NCBI GenBank assembly: GCA_003525045.1
Contig: DQGF01000002.1
Location: 1-16,078 of the forward strand
Source of the DNA: Pseudomonas sp.
GTDB lineage: Bacteria > Pseudomonadota > Gammaproteobacteria > Pseudomonadales > Pseudomonadaceae
Length of the DNA stretch: 16,078 nt
Direction of reading: 5' to 3'
Part shown: in pieces, positions 1 to 7,274 of the stretch
Layout: the number at the start of each line of letters is the position of its first letter
Numbering within the stretch: the first letter of the stretch is position 1
The notes under the pieces: model-generated
Database searches by the model: none
What the model saw: only the letters and a program-made list of their open reading frames with translations
What the model was told of the DNA's origin: nothing
Program-made: the position numbers and the translations under genes

Positions 1-74
1 CTGATGAGTGATGACGCCACTCCAGACAGCGTTTCCATTACCATCAACGAGCCGATTAGATTACGAGCTTGATC

Positions 75-722
75 ATGCATTCTCCCACACCTCCTTTAGA
101 AGCTGCTGCGCCAGAACCTCTCACCAGGGGCCACAAGAAGCGCGAGCGCACCCGTCGCGGCCTGGTGGACGCAGCATTGCGACTTGTCGCACGTAAGGAG
201 GTGGGGGAGATCGCATTGTTCGAAGTCGCCGCCGAGGCGTCGGTATCCAACGGCACCATCTACAACTATTTTCGAACGCGCGACGAAGTACTGGAGGCGT
301 TGGGCATCGCCATGGCCGCCGAGTTTTCTGACGCCATTTCCGCCCTGAGCTCGGACGTGCAGTGCGGTGCGCAGCGGCTTTCGATTGGCGTACGCATGTT
401 TGTGTGTCGGGCCGCCGCTGACCACCAATGGGCGAATGCGTTGCTGCGCATCATCCATTTCGACCAGGCCATGCGCTCGCGATTGGCTACTCATGTCATG
501 GGTGATCTGCGTGAGGGGCTGGGTGCGGGGATGTTTGCTTATGAGGACGAGGGGATCGCCCTGGACTTAGTCTTATCGTGCACCACCGGAGCGATGCGCT
601 CAGTTGTCGAGGGACGTGCAATGATTGAGCACGATATGCGGGTCGCCGAAATGATTCTCCAGGCCCTTGGGGTAACACCTGCCAGAGCCAGGAAAATCAC
701 CGCAAAGCCACTACCCGCCTGA
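75..722 (+). CDS. TetR/AcrR-family transcriptional regulator
   Basis: A 215-aa protein with the TetR layout. An N-terminal helix-turn-helix lies at about residues 20-65, with the family signatures TRRGLVDAALRLVA and VSNGTIYNYFRTRDEVLEAL, where the recognition helix ends in the usual Tyr-x-Tyr-Phe pattern. A less conserved helical ligand-binding half follows. Such proteins are usually dimeric repressors released by a small hydrophobic ligand, often controlling a neighbouring gene. That gene would lie left of the window or elsewhere; no obvious target is next to it on the right. The ATG at 75 was chosen over the in-frame TTG at 69; the ribosome-binding site is weak (CGAG). The family is confident, the ligand and targets unknown. 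Confidence 0.85.
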   Translation: MHSPTPPLEAAAPEPLTRGHKKRERTRRGLVDAALRLVARKEVGEIALFEVAAEASVSNGTIYNYFRTRDEVLEALGIAMAAEFSDAISALSSDVQCGAQRLSIGVRMFVCRAAADHQWANALLRIIHFDQAMRSRLATHVMGDLREGLGAGMFAYEDEGIALDLVLSCTTGAMRSVVEGRAMIEHDMRVAEMILQALGVTPARARKITAKPLPA

Positions 723-798
723 TCTGATGTCTTTCTCGAAACAGCGGCTTCGGTGCAAGGGACCAGGCCAGGCACCAATCTGGTCTCCTGCGGAAGAT

Positions 799-810
799 GC
801 CGCTAGCGGC
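799..810. repeat. 12-bp perfect palindrome between convergent genes
   Basis: GCCGCTAGCGGC is perfectly self-complementary and sits between the TetR-type gene end (722) and the HxlR-type gene stop (812-814). It has no T-run on either side, so it is a weak terminator candidate and may simply be a protein-binding palindrome. Confidence 0.3.
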
Positions 811-811
811 G

Positions 812-1120
812 CTAGATACCCGTAGAAACAGAGGTTTCTGCAGACTCCCTTAAAGTGCGCTCATCGAACGCTACTCGCGCCGCCTGGATCTCATCGAGAT
901 GGGCGAAGGCCCAGCGCCCTAGCGCCTCTACCGGTTTGCTGAGCGAATGCCCTAAAGGCGTCAGTTCGTACTCAACGCGAGGTGGCGTCGTTGGGTACAC
1001 GGTTCGCTTGACCATGCCGTCTCGCTCCAATCCTCGCAGCGTCATGGTCAGCATGCGCTGGGAAACCCCATTGACCAGCTCTCTTACGTCTCCGAGTACG
1101 AGCAGGACAGAGTTATCCAT
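812..1120 (-). pseudogene. HxlR-family regulator, N-terminally degraded
   Basis: The 102-aa frame has a clear HxlR-type winged helix: GVSQRMLTMTLRGLERDG, then a wing (RTVYPTTPPRVEYELTPLG) and the C-terminal dimerisation helix. The N-terminal part looks damaged. Family members normally have Cys-Pro-x-x, about ten residues, then a Lys-Trp-Ser and Phe-Asn-Glu-Leu stretch before VSQRML. Here the same frame reads upstream through CPLRFEEKMDNSVLLVLGDVRELVNGV, listed in pieces: CPLRFEEK, then MDNSVLLVLGD, then VRELVNGV. The Lys-Trp pair and the Phe-Asn-Glu segment are missing, and no start codon precedes the Cys-Pro before an in-frame stop. Translation from the ATG at 1120 (weak GAAGAG site) would lack the first helix. 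Likely a pseudogene with small deletions; a functional short variant is possible. It converges on the TetR-type gene. Confidence 0.6.
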
Positions 1121-1389
1121 TTTCTCTTCGAAGCGCAGCGGGCAGGGCAGCGCAAACCTCGCCCTTGTAACGAGATCGATGACTGCCGCTGGTTTTCAGC
1201 GAATGACTTGGACAAGCGTAACGTTCGAGGTTCGATCAGGACATTGCTCAAGCGCTGCTCATCCGACACGGCGACTAGATCAGCGGCAAGCATCGCAGTT
1301 TAGGCGACGCGGTCTTGATGGCCTGCCTGTTGAACCATACCGCCTAAGCCTGATAGCCCAGAGCCCAAGCGTCTGAACGGAACCCAACA
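1121..1389. other. Intergenic stretch without a recognised gene
   Basis: About 270 bp between the HxlR-type gene and the 58-aa gene. The reverse strand holds the residual N-terminal HxlR-like codons just above 1120 and then an open but unrecognised frame up to about 1293. No terminator, promoter or RNA could be supported. Confidence 0.4.
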
Positions 1390-1566
1390 TTAAGTTCCGG
1401 AATTTCCCGCTTCTTGGGCGAATGAGTGTGACGCCGCTTCGATCCGCTCTTCAAGCTGGGCAACGTAAGCTCTGGCGTCGTCCAGGTTCGGGAACGAGAC
1501 AGCGTTTTCGCCAAGCCAGACCTTGCATCCGTTACCTTGCTCGTTTGCCTCAATTCTGATTTTCAT
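1390..1566 (-). CDS. Small hypothetical protein (58 aa)
   Basis: Translates to an acidic, charged protein beginning MKIRIEANEQGNGCKVWLG, with a short C-terminal helix (DARAYVAQLEERIEAA). The layout suggests a few beta strands followed by one helix. I recognise it only as the kind of short hypothetical protein common in Pseudomonas; function unknown. The ATG at 1566 was preferred over an upstream TTG at 1572 because an AGGGA ribosome-binding site lies about 7 nt before it. No signal peptide or membrane segment is seen. It lies downstream of the CHAD gene on the same strand with a gap of about 100 bp, so it could be co-transcribed with it. Confidence 0.7.
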   Translation of the reverse strand: MKIRIEANEQGNGCKVWLGENAVSFPNLDDARAYVAQLEERIEAASHSFAQEAGNSGT

Positions 1567-1669
1567 CTGCAATCCCTATGCTGTTGGTGCGGCGCAGGGT
1601 ATAGCATTTTTCCGATGCGTCAAATGTATTGGAGGCTCTACGACAAGGCTTTCAATGGGTATTTAACCG

Positions 1670-2452
1670 TTAATCTTTTGACCTTTCTAAGTCTTTCTCA
1701 AGGTGATCAAGCAGCGAGGCCAATTTCAGCTCAGCATCAGCCAACGCTTCTTCTGACGCGATTTCCCATAGCGGAGCGACGTTGAGCAGGTCAGTTTCTG
1801 TCTCGGCCCGCAGACACCACTGATGATGATCGTGCCATGACCCGAGTGACGACTGCACTGACTTCAGTTGAGCTTTGGATTTTGTCCTGAGAGGCGACAG
1901 TGTTGGAAAGGCATCGGTGAGATATCTAGCATTTTTCACGATGATCCTCAGCTCGTGCCGGTCAAAATCTTTGTTCCGCAGTCCAGCAACCAACTGATTG
2001 ATTCTTTTCTTCAGGGCCTTCTGTATCTGTCTTTTGATATCGGCAAGATCGCCGGCTCTCTCGGCAGCTCTAAACGAATCTGTCCATCGATCCAGTTCCT
2101 CAAACAGCTTGTCGAGTGCCGAGCTGCTGGCGATCTTCCGATGATTCTTTTTCAGAGTGCCGATTCGGCTTGTTGCTTGGCGCGGATACCCCATCTTCTG
2201 CAGTTCATGAATGATGACCTCCAGATCCCTCGTTGGGGTCGTCGTTCTACCGACTTCAGCTGCAGCCTGGTTCAACGCCACAACTTCAGGCAGGTTGCGC
2301 AGCGGACGCAAAAGGCTGCGTATTTTCCGAACCGCGATCCGCAGGTCATGGAGGGCCTCGCTGTCACTGCTGGCAACTAGGCGAGCGCGCGAGTGATAGA
2401 GGGACACTTCCAGAGAAATGATCTGGGCCACAAAATCATCAACAAAAGACAT
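1670..2452 (-). CDS. CHAD-domain protein
   Basis: A 260-aa helical protein with the two halves of a CHAD domain. The first half carries the conserved HDLRIAVRKIRSLLR motif near residue 35. The second half carries the matching HELRIIVKNARYLTDAF near residue 150. Both contain the conserved His and basic residues that bind inorganic polyphosphate in characterised CHAD proteins. The C-terminal half ends in a charged helix (LLDHLEKDLERSKD). There is no CYTH triphosphatase domain, so this is a stand-alone CHAD protein of the type found with polyphosphate granules or phosphate metabolism. The start at 2452 (MSFVDDFVAQ) has a good GAGGA site; the longer reading from 2515 has none. The upstream region overlaps a parA remnant on the other strand. 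Confidence 0.85.
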   Translation of the reverse strand: MSFVDDFVAQIISLEVSLYHSRARLVASSDSEALHDLRIAVRKIRSLLRPLRNLPEVVALNQAAAEVGRTTTPTRDLEVIIHELQKMGYPRQATSRIGTLKKNHRKIASSSALDKLFEELDRWTDSFRAAERAGDLADIKRQIQKALKKRINQLVAGLRNKDFDRHELRIIVKNARYLTDAFPTLSPLRTKSKAQLKSVQSSLGSWHDHHQWCLRAETETDLLNVAPLWEIASEEALADAELKLASLLDHLEKDLERSKD

Positions 2453-2489
2453 CGTCGTCCTCGCGTTCGGTGCGTGTGACGTCAGCGTA

Positions 2490-2744
2490 GCAGACCTACT
2501 GATCGTTACATTCACGGCACGGGCTTTCGTCCGACGCCTGCCAGTGGCGTTCAGTGCGCTGATCGCGGCGGATACGGTATTGATTCCATTCGATTGCGAT
2601 ACCTTCGCTCGCCAGGCGCTTTACCAGGTGCTGGCACAAGTAGCGGACCTTCAGGCCGACCATAACGAGTCGCTGGTCGTCGAAGGGATCGTTATCAATC
2701 ACTACTCAAGCACGACGGGAGGCCTACTGGAAAAGTGGCACTGA
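2490..2744 (+). pseudogene. ParA/Soj-like partition ATPase remnant
   Basis: The reading frame resembles only the middle of a ParA-type ATPase. It has ADLLIV followed by a degenerate stretch where the DTPP-type switch motif should be, then FSALIAADTVLIPFDCDTF and VVEGIVINHY, matching the alternating strands and helices of the family. The N-terminal Walker A part and the C-terminal third are absent, and a stop follows at 2742. Full-length ParA proteins are about 210-290 aa; only about 80 remain. The remnant starts within about 40 bp of the divergent CHAD start codon, so CHAD transcription probably begins inside it. It likely marks a lost plasmid or integrative element. The exact ends are approximate. 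Confidence 0.6.
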
Positions 2745-2863
2745 CCTGTTTTGAAACAATGTATTCCATCGACTTGAAAGGAGGCCGCTCACAAACGCTG
2801 CTTTAATGACCTGTGTCGTTTTTTCAAACACTATCCCAGAAGGCTGAGAATTGAGGGAAAGGT

Positions 2864-3277
2864 ATGGCTGACAAACTCCGGGTGCTGTTCGTCTGCGCCA
2901 AAAATGACGTTCGCTCAGTGATGGCAGAAGCTCTTCTTCGCCACACGGATTCCTCACACTTCGAAGCCTACAGTGCTGGTCTTGAGGCCAGTGAGATCGA
3001 CTCACGCACACTGGAGTCTCTTGATCACATAGGTGTCGATACCACCGGCCTGCATAGCAAGACCTTTGATGAGTTTGACGGGCAGCCGTTCCACTATGTC
3101 ATCACCCTCTGTGACAAGTCCTCCGAAGAAGCTGCACGGATGCCTTCCTCCGGCGAGATAATGGTGTGGAGCTTTGAAGATCCTGCATCCAGTGAGAGGC
3201 ATGAGCCATTTCGTCATACTCTCCATGAGATTCATGACCGTATCAAAATGTTCGTCACTGTAAAAACCAGGCAGTGA
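2864..3277 (+). CDS. Low-molecular-weight phosphatase / ArsC-like protein
   Basis: A 137-aa protein of the low-molecular-weight tyrosine phosphatase fold, closest in layout to the thioredoxin-linked arsenate reductases. The N-terminal strand leads into the phosphate loop CAKNDVRS, with the nucleophile Cys11, Asn14, Arg17 and Ser18 of a CX5R motif. Cys83 lies in VITLCDKSSEEA, and the acidic DP loop (WSFEDPA, Asp106) is in place. Classical ArsC enzymes also need a third Cys about seven residues after the second one; here that region reads SSEEAARMP, with none. It may therefore be a phosphatase or a reductase working with a different thiol. A GGGAAAGG site precedes the ATG. No ars genes are adjacent. 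Confidence 0.8.
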   Translation: MADKLRVLFVCAKNDVRSVMAEALLRHTDSSHFEAYSAGLEASEIDSRTLESLDHIGVDTTGLHSKTFDEFDGQPFHYVITLCDKSSEEAARMPSSGEIMVWSFEDPASSERHEPFRHTLHEIHDRIKMFVTVKTRQ

Positions 3278-3453
3278 ATATCATAGGCCTCAGGATTTAA
3301 ACAGCCAGCGTTAACGATGTCGGCCGATTGCTTCTGGCCGATTGCTGCCTGTCACGACTGACCGAAATCGACCCTTGGTCGCCTCTCGACTGCTCACACC
3401 TTTTAGGGTGTCTACTTCTATTCAGGCCCTATATGTACAAAGAGGAGAGAACG

Positions 3454-3798
3454 ATGAGCAACGAACAGGTGGCACCTGAAACTAGAGGTGTTGCAGTCAA
3501 GTTACTTGCAACGGTTGACCTTGGTCCTGAGATCGAGGGTATGGCAGGGCGCCAACTTAGAATGCGTATGGTGACCATCGAGCCTGGAGGCGTCTTCGGG
3601 CCGATTCACAACCATAAAGACAGGCCCGGTACCGTCTACATACTGCAAGGTACGATCACTGACCATCGAAATGGAGTCGCCACGGACTATGGGCCGGGAG
3701 TGGGTTGGCCCGAGGACAGGAACACCACACACTGGCTTGAGAACAGAGCAACGATTCCAGCGGTTGAGATCTCGGTCGATATTGTCAGGCAAGAGTAA
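3454..3798 (+). CDS. Small single-domain cupin protein
   Basis: A 114-aa single cupin domain. Cupin motif 1 is visible as PGGVFGPIHNHKDRPGTVYI, with the paired His residues of HNH as metal ligands. Motif 2 is around PGVGWPEDRNTTHWLEN, with the His near the end. The fold binds a metal and typically acts on, or senses, a small ligand; the substrate cannot be told from the sequence. The start at 3454 is set by a strong AAGAGGAGAG site; reading on from 3328 would add 42 residues with no ribosome-binding site. No signal peptide is seen. It follows the phosphatase-like gene after 176 bp and may have its own promoter. Confidence 0.8.
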   Translation: MSNEQVAPETRGVAVKLLATVDLGPEIEGMAGRQLRMRMVTIEPGGVFGPIHNHKDRPGTVYILQGTITDHRNGVATDYGPGVGWPEDRNTTHWLENRATIPAVEISVDIVRQE

Positions 3799-3863
3799 GC
3801 TCAAGCCGAACAGCGTTTTTACACACTCTGGGCCGTTTTCTGGCGGTCGCGCCGAAGACCTGT

Positions 3864-3878
3864 CTGGATCGAATCCAG
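3864..3878. repeat. Stem-loop between convergent genes
   Basis: CTGGAT-CGA-ATCCAG is a perfect 6-bp stem with a 3-nt loop in the 158-bp gap between the cupin (+) and MAPEG (-) stop codons. It may end transcription from either side, but there is no T-run, so the role is uncertain. Confidence 0.35.
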
Positions 3879-3956
3879 CTACTGATTCGCCAGACGCGTC
3901 CGGGCGAAGTGTTGATTTGCAGGATCAAGCCTGGATTCATCCCTCTATTTGAGTAC

Positions 3957-4379
3957 TCATGCGCCGTAACAAGCGGCTATAACAATGAGCGCGAGAAAAC
4001 ACACCAACTGCACGCAAAAGAAGGTAAACCGGACCGCCACGAACGCATCGGTTTGCACATGGGAGACGTGAACCAGAGACTGGCACACGCGAGCGACCAG
4101 GACGATCATGGACAAGTAGCTCACAGCAGGGCCATCGACACCAAGGGCTGAAATCACCAACACGATGGCGCCAAAGACAGGCAGATTTTCCACACAGTTC
4201 GCGTGTGCTCTTGTCCCGCGCCGATACCAGTCCTCGCCTTCGAGCTGATCGCTTCGGAAAGAGGCAATCGGAACATTCGAGAACAGGATTCTTACCCAGC
4301 GATACACCCCGACGGTTGCCATCAACAGCAGTAAAGTCCAGGTCGCAAATCCAAGCAGCATCCACATCGGTATCGTCAT
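3957..4379 (-). CDS. MAPEG-family membrane protein
   Basis: A 140-aa hydrophobic protein with four predicted membrane helices (about residues 5-25, 65-85, 90-105 and 115-135). It carries the MAPEG signature RAHANCVENLPVFGA, in which the Arg, Asn and Glu line the glutathione site in characterised members. Family members are trimeric membrane proteins for glutathione-dependent or peroxide metabolism; bacterial ones are poorly characterised. The ATG at 4379 was chosen (GAGGA at about 9 nt); ATG 4388 lies too close to that site. It is downstream of, and co-directional with, the di-iron protein gene across an 80-bp gap holding a hairpin, so co-transcription with partial attenuation is possible. 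Confidence 0.85.
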   Translation of the reverse strand: MTIPMWMLLGFATWTLLLLMATVGVYRWVRILFSNVPIASFRSDQLEGEDWYRRGTRAHANCVENLPVFGAIVLVISALGVDGPAVSYLSMIVLVARVCQSLVHVSHVQTDAFVAVRFTFFCVQLVCFLALIVIAACYGA

Positions 4380-4427
4380 GGCTGCCATCCTCAATCAATC
4401 ATTTTCAACACGTCATTCCACAGTCGC

Positions 4428-4450
4428 GCGACCGACGCGGGGCCGGTCGC
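4428..4450 (-). terminator. GC-rich hairpin between di-iron and MAPEG genes
   Basis: A perfect 7-bp stem (GCGACCG / CGGTCGC) with a 9-nt loop lies just after the di-iron gene stop and about 50 bp before the MAPEG start. There is no U-tract, so it may act as an mRNA 3' stabiliser or a weak attenuator rather than a strong terminator. Confidence 0.4.
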
Positions 4451-4459
4451 CGCTGTCGA

Positions 4460-5413
4460 TCAATGACTCATGATGGGTTCCAGTGCGGTCTGAATCCTGG
4501 ACATCTGCGCAGGTGTCGTCATGCCCGTCAGCAGCCGGCCAAAGTGTGGATGCTGCACGCCCGAAATAATGTATTGCCAGCGGTAGGCGCTCAGCACTGA
4601 GGCTTTGATTTGCGCTGTCTCATCGACACTGAACGATCGTGAACCATTGCCAATAAAGTAGTCGGCATCGGATGCCGATTGTGCCTGCAGGATTGCGTCG
4701 ACGGCCGCCACCAGCGCAATCAGATCGTTCACTGCCTGGTCGTGCTCGGCTGGCGAGAGTTTCGCGTGCTCCGCTTTCCACTCCAGTTCATCCAGCACGA
4801 CGTGCCGGCTTTCATCCATCCAGTGAAATTTGAAGACATCCTTGAAGAGTGGGCACAACTCCTCGCGCGGGGCGATGCTTTGCTTGTAGTGCGTTTGAAC
4901 AAACAGTTCGATATGACAAGTCAGCGCCAGCACCGACCAGCTGCTGACCGCCAGTACCGCGCGCGCCACATCGTTTGGATCGGCCACTTGACGATATCCC
5001 GCTGGCAATTGCGAACCCATCATCGTCTCTATGCGCCGGAACAGCTCCTGGTGCTTGATCTCGTCATTAGAAAAGCGCACCAGCGCTTCGAGTGCGAGTT
5101 GGTCGTCAAATACATGGGCCCGACCTTGGTCGAGCATTTTGGCACTGATAAAACGCTCGACCAGGCCAAAAATATACGCGTAGGTTCGGCCCTGAATCTG
5201 ACTGAGCAGGCGCGCCTCGTCCGCGGTGAGAAAGGTCAGGCCGTCGATCCGCGACAGTCCGTCGGGCAAGAATTTGCGCGAGAAGTCGAAACGCCGGTCC
5301 TGGAGCAAATCGCGATCGATCTGCCATTCCGCTTTCTTCGATGATCTGACGATTTGAGCGTAACGGGCGGCGTTGCCCGAATCTGAGCTGGGTACGGTAG
5401 CGACGCTGTTCAT
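4460..5413 (-). CDS. Ferritin-like di-iron protein, possible oxygenase
   Basis: A 317-aa protein with the full ligand set of a four-helix di-iron centre: Glu86, then Glu118-x-x-His121 (DEIKHQELF), Glu169 (CHIELF) and Glu201-x-x-His204 (DESRH). The spacing fits AurF/CmlI-like N-oxygenases and related ferritin-like oxidases more than ferritins or ribonucleotide reductase small subunits. The substrate is unknown, and an AurF assignment is inference. The first 50 residues form a polar extension. A GGAGA site lies about 6 nt before the ATG. It is transcribed divergently from the AraC-type regulator across 198 bp that hold repeated half-sites, and upstream of MAPEG, suggesting a small regulated oxidative module. 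Confidence 0.75.
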   Translation of the reverse strand: MNSVATVPSSDSGNAARYAQIVRSSKKAEWQIDRDLLQDRRFDFSRKFLPDGLSRIDGLTFLTADEARLLSQIQGRTYAYIFGLVERFISAKMLDQGRAHVFDDQLALEALVRFSNDEIKHQELFRRIETMMGSQLPAGYRQVADPNDVARAVLAVSSWSVLALTCHIELFVQTHYKQSIAPREELCPLFKDVFKFHWMDESRHVVLDELEWKAEHAKLSPAEHDQAVNDLIALVAAVDAILQAQSASDADYFIGNGSRSFSVDETAQIKASVLSAYRWQYIISGVQHPHFGRLLTGMTTPAQMSRIQTALEPIMSH

Positions 5414-5447
5414 ATCGATCTCCTGCTTCCCTGGTCGAGTTGGAAGG

Positions 5448-5564
5448 GGTCATTACGGTTAACGTCGGATCCAATGACCGTTGGTGAAGACTCTGGGGAG
5501 AGCCTCGATCACCGAGTCCACGTTGGTGCTAATCTAGGCCTCGCAGTTCAGGCGAAGAATGACC
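5448..5564. promoter_or_regulatory. Divergent control region with repeated half-sites
   Basis: Between the di-iron gene and the AraC-type gene lie an inverted pair GGTCATT (5448-5454) and AATGACC (5473-5479), a further AATGACC at 5558-5564, and a direct repeat CGTTGGTG at 5479-5486 and 5521-5528, set 42 bp apart (about four helical turns). AraC-type proteins commonly bind such spaced direct repeats. The sites are seen in the sequence; binding by the adjacent regulator is inferred. Confidence 0.45.
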
Positions 5565-5611
5565 AATACGCCTGATTACGTGCTCCAGACTCCGGAAGGG
5601 AGGGCTGGCCA

Positions 5612-6568
5612 GTGTTGGATGCGTTTTCTGATGTCTTGCGTGTGATTCGGCTGTCTGGAGGGGTGTTCCTCGAGGCCGAATTCACTGCGCCTTGGTGCAT
5701 CAACGGAAGAATTTCTGCGGACGATTGCAAGCCGTTCCTGGCGGCACCCCGACATGTCATTGCGTCGCATTTTGTCACCGCGGGGCACATGCAATTACGC
5801 ATCGACGGTGGTGCCACCGTCGACGTGCGGGCAGGCGAACTCATTCTGCTTCCTCGCAATGACGCTCATTCCTTTGGCAGCGACCTGAGCATTGCGCCCA
5901 TGCCGGGGCGCGAAGTTATTCAACGGCCAGAAGTCGGCGGCATTTCACGAATCAAGTACGGCGGGGGCGGCGAGGCCACGCAGTTATTGTGCGGATTCCT
6001 CGGCTCTGAAATAGCCTTCAGTCCGTTACTTTCGTCGCTGCCCCCCTTATTGAAACTGGACGTGCGCGCGACGGCTTCGGGCGCCTGGATTGAAAGCTCA
6101 TTCCGTTTCGCTATCAGTGAGATCGCGGCGGGGCGCGTCGGCTCCACAACGGTCATCGCCAAGCTATCGGAATTGCTGTTCGTCGAAGCCGTCAGCCAGT
6201 ATGTTGCGAGCCTCCCGGCTGAGCGGCGCGGGTGGCTGGCGGGTTTGCGAGATCCGCCTATCGGGCGCGCGCTGGCGCTGCTCCATGCTCGTCCAACCGA
6301 GGGCTGGACGGCAGAAGCCCTGGCGCTTGAAGTGGGCATGTCGCGCTCGGTGTTCGCGGAGCGATTCACCGCATTGGTCGGACAGCCACCGATGCAATAC
6401 CTGACCCTCTGGCGCATGCACGTGGCGGCTCAACACCTGCGCGAAGGTCGCGGTAATGTCGCGCAAATCGGCTTTGCAGTGGGTTACGAATCCGAAGCCG
6501 CGTTCAGTCGCGCATTCAAACGCCAGTTCGGCACATCACCCGGCACTTGGCGCAGACAATCAGCATGA
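5612..6568 (+). CDS. AraC-family regulator with N-terminal cupin domain
   Basis: A 318-aa regulator. The N-terminal half is a cupin-type sensor domain (a beta barrel with PGREVIQRPEVGG near its end). The C-terminal hundred residues hold two helix-turn-helix units: LALEVGMSRSVFAERFTALV, and a second unit ending in the family signature FAVGYESEAAFSRAFKRQFG followed by SPGTWR. Such proteins usually activate a neighbouring operon when a small ligand binds the cupin. The divergent di-iron gene, with repeats between them, is the obvious target. The start is the GTG at 5612, backed by GGGAGGG seven nt upstream; the TTG at 5615 is the alternative. Confidence 0.85.
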   Translation: MLDAFSDVLRVIRLSGGVFLEAEFTAPWCINGRISADDCKPFLAAPRHVIASHFVTAGHMQLRIDGGATVDVRAGELILLPRNDAHSFGSDLSIAPMPGREVIQRPEVGGISRIKYGGGGEATQLLCGFLGSEIAFSPLLSSLPPLLKLDVRATASGAWIESSFRFAISEIAAGRVGSTTVIAKLSELLFVEAVSQYVASLPAERRGWLAGLRDPPIGRALALLHARPTEGWTAEALALEVGMSRSVFAERFTALVGQPPMQYLTLWRMHVAAQHLREGRGNVAQIGFAVGYESEAAFSRAFKRQFGTSPGTWRRQSA

Positions 6569-6603
6569 GAGCTGATTGGCTTGAGCCTGCTTTGGAGCTC
6601 TGA

Positions 6604-6853
6604 ATGAAAGTTGGCGTGATATCCGATACCCATGGTTTGCTCCGCGCCGAAGCCCTTGCTGCCCTGGAAGGTTGTGAGTGGGTCATCCACGCCGGCGACA
6701 TCGGAAAACTCGAGATCCTCGAGCAACAGGCCTCAATTGCCCCGCTGCACGTAGTACGCGGGACGGCGGAGATTCAACCTGACGGTGACGCTGGCGCTGC
6801 TTGAGGTGCTTGAGTGTTCGATTGAGCCGCGGCTCGTTTCGTTATTGGAATGA
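6604..6853 (+). pseudogene. YfcE-like metallophosphoesterase with internal deletion
   Basis: The first ~55 codons are a normal YfcE/MJ0936-type start: MKVGVISDTHGLLR with the metal-binding Asp-x-His, and HAGDIG with the second metal Asp. They run to LHVVRG at about 6763. In the next frame, from about 6761 to the TGA at 6851-6853, the sequence reads RRRFNLTVTLALLEV and ends in VSLLE, which is the C-terminal end of the same family (normally GSAG-RRRF). About 70 residues carrying the Gly-Asn-x-Asp and Gly-His-x-His metal motifs are missing and the two halves are out of frame. It follows the AraC-type gene by 35 bp. A pseudogene made by one deletion is the simplest reading. Confidence 0.8.
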
Positions 6854-6867
6854 CCATCCGCTGAAGT

Positions 6868-6890
6868 GCGGTCCCAAAAAGAGAGACCGC
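6868..6890 (-). terminator. Hairpin after DUF6124 copy 1
   Basis: GCGGTC / GACCGC form a 6-bp stem (6868-6873 and 6885-6890). On the minus strand the loop is U-rich and no strong U-tract follows. It sits just after the first DUF6124 stop and between it and the convergent phosphoesterase remnant, so it is a candidate bidirectional terminator. Confidence 0.4.
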
Positions 6891-6914
6891 TGCACAGCCC
6901 CCATCGCCGACTCG

Positions 6915-7274
6915 TTAAGCGGGCGGATCGATCTGATCCAGCACCCGGTTCGCCGTGATTTCCGCCAGCATGATGCTGTTGGAAATGCCCAGCAGGGCAT
7001 TGCGGGATCCGCCGTCCAGATGATCCACCAGGTGATGAACCATCACGTCGACAGAGGCCAGTGTCTCGACCAGATAAACAACCAGGGTTTCGGTCGTGGC
7101 CTCTGGGTCCACGGAAAACAAGTTGCTGGGTGTGCGCGGGGTGGCTTTGATGTCGGCAGTCGAGGGGAAGTGGAAATCGAGGGCCCGTTCGGCGGCTTCG
7201 TTGAGTTTGTTTGAATCGGGTTCGTACGGGGAGGCTGGATCGGTGTCCGGCGGGTTTGGTGAAGGCTTCTTCAT
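6915..7274 (-). CDS. DUF6124-family protein, copy 1
   Basis: A 119-aa soluble protein of the Pseudomonas DUF6124 type. It has a polar Pro-rich start (MKKPSPNPPDTDP, then YEPDSNK), a middle linker with ATPRTPSNLF, and a helical C-terminal half (TTETLVVYLVETLASVDVMV, then HLVDHLDGGSRNALLGIS and a final helix ending NRVLDQIDPPA). No catalytic motif, signal peptide or membrane segment is seen. Function is unknown. It is about 91 percent identical at DNA level to copy 2 at 11593-11946, which lacks two codons (LD before the FHFP). The start at 7274 has only a distant AGGA; the leader has its AGGAGG-like site about 35 nt earlier. Its conserved leader suggests RNA-level control. Confidence 0.85.
   Translation of the reverse strand: MKKPSPNPPDTDPASPYEPDSNKLNEAAERALDFHFPSTADIKATPRTPSNLFSVDPEATTETLVVYLVETLASVDVMVHHLVDHLDGGSRNALLGISNSIMLAEITANRVLDQIDPPA

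Noticed and set aside
855..1376. 173-codon plus-strand frame across the HxlR-type gene.
   Set aside because: Antisense shadow: no domain, and the minus strand carries the recognisable winged-helix sequence.
2418..2744. 108-codon frame taken as a complete gene.
   Set aside because: Only about 80 codons look like ParA; the start overlaps the CHAD gene, and both ends of the family are missing, so it is listed as a remnant.
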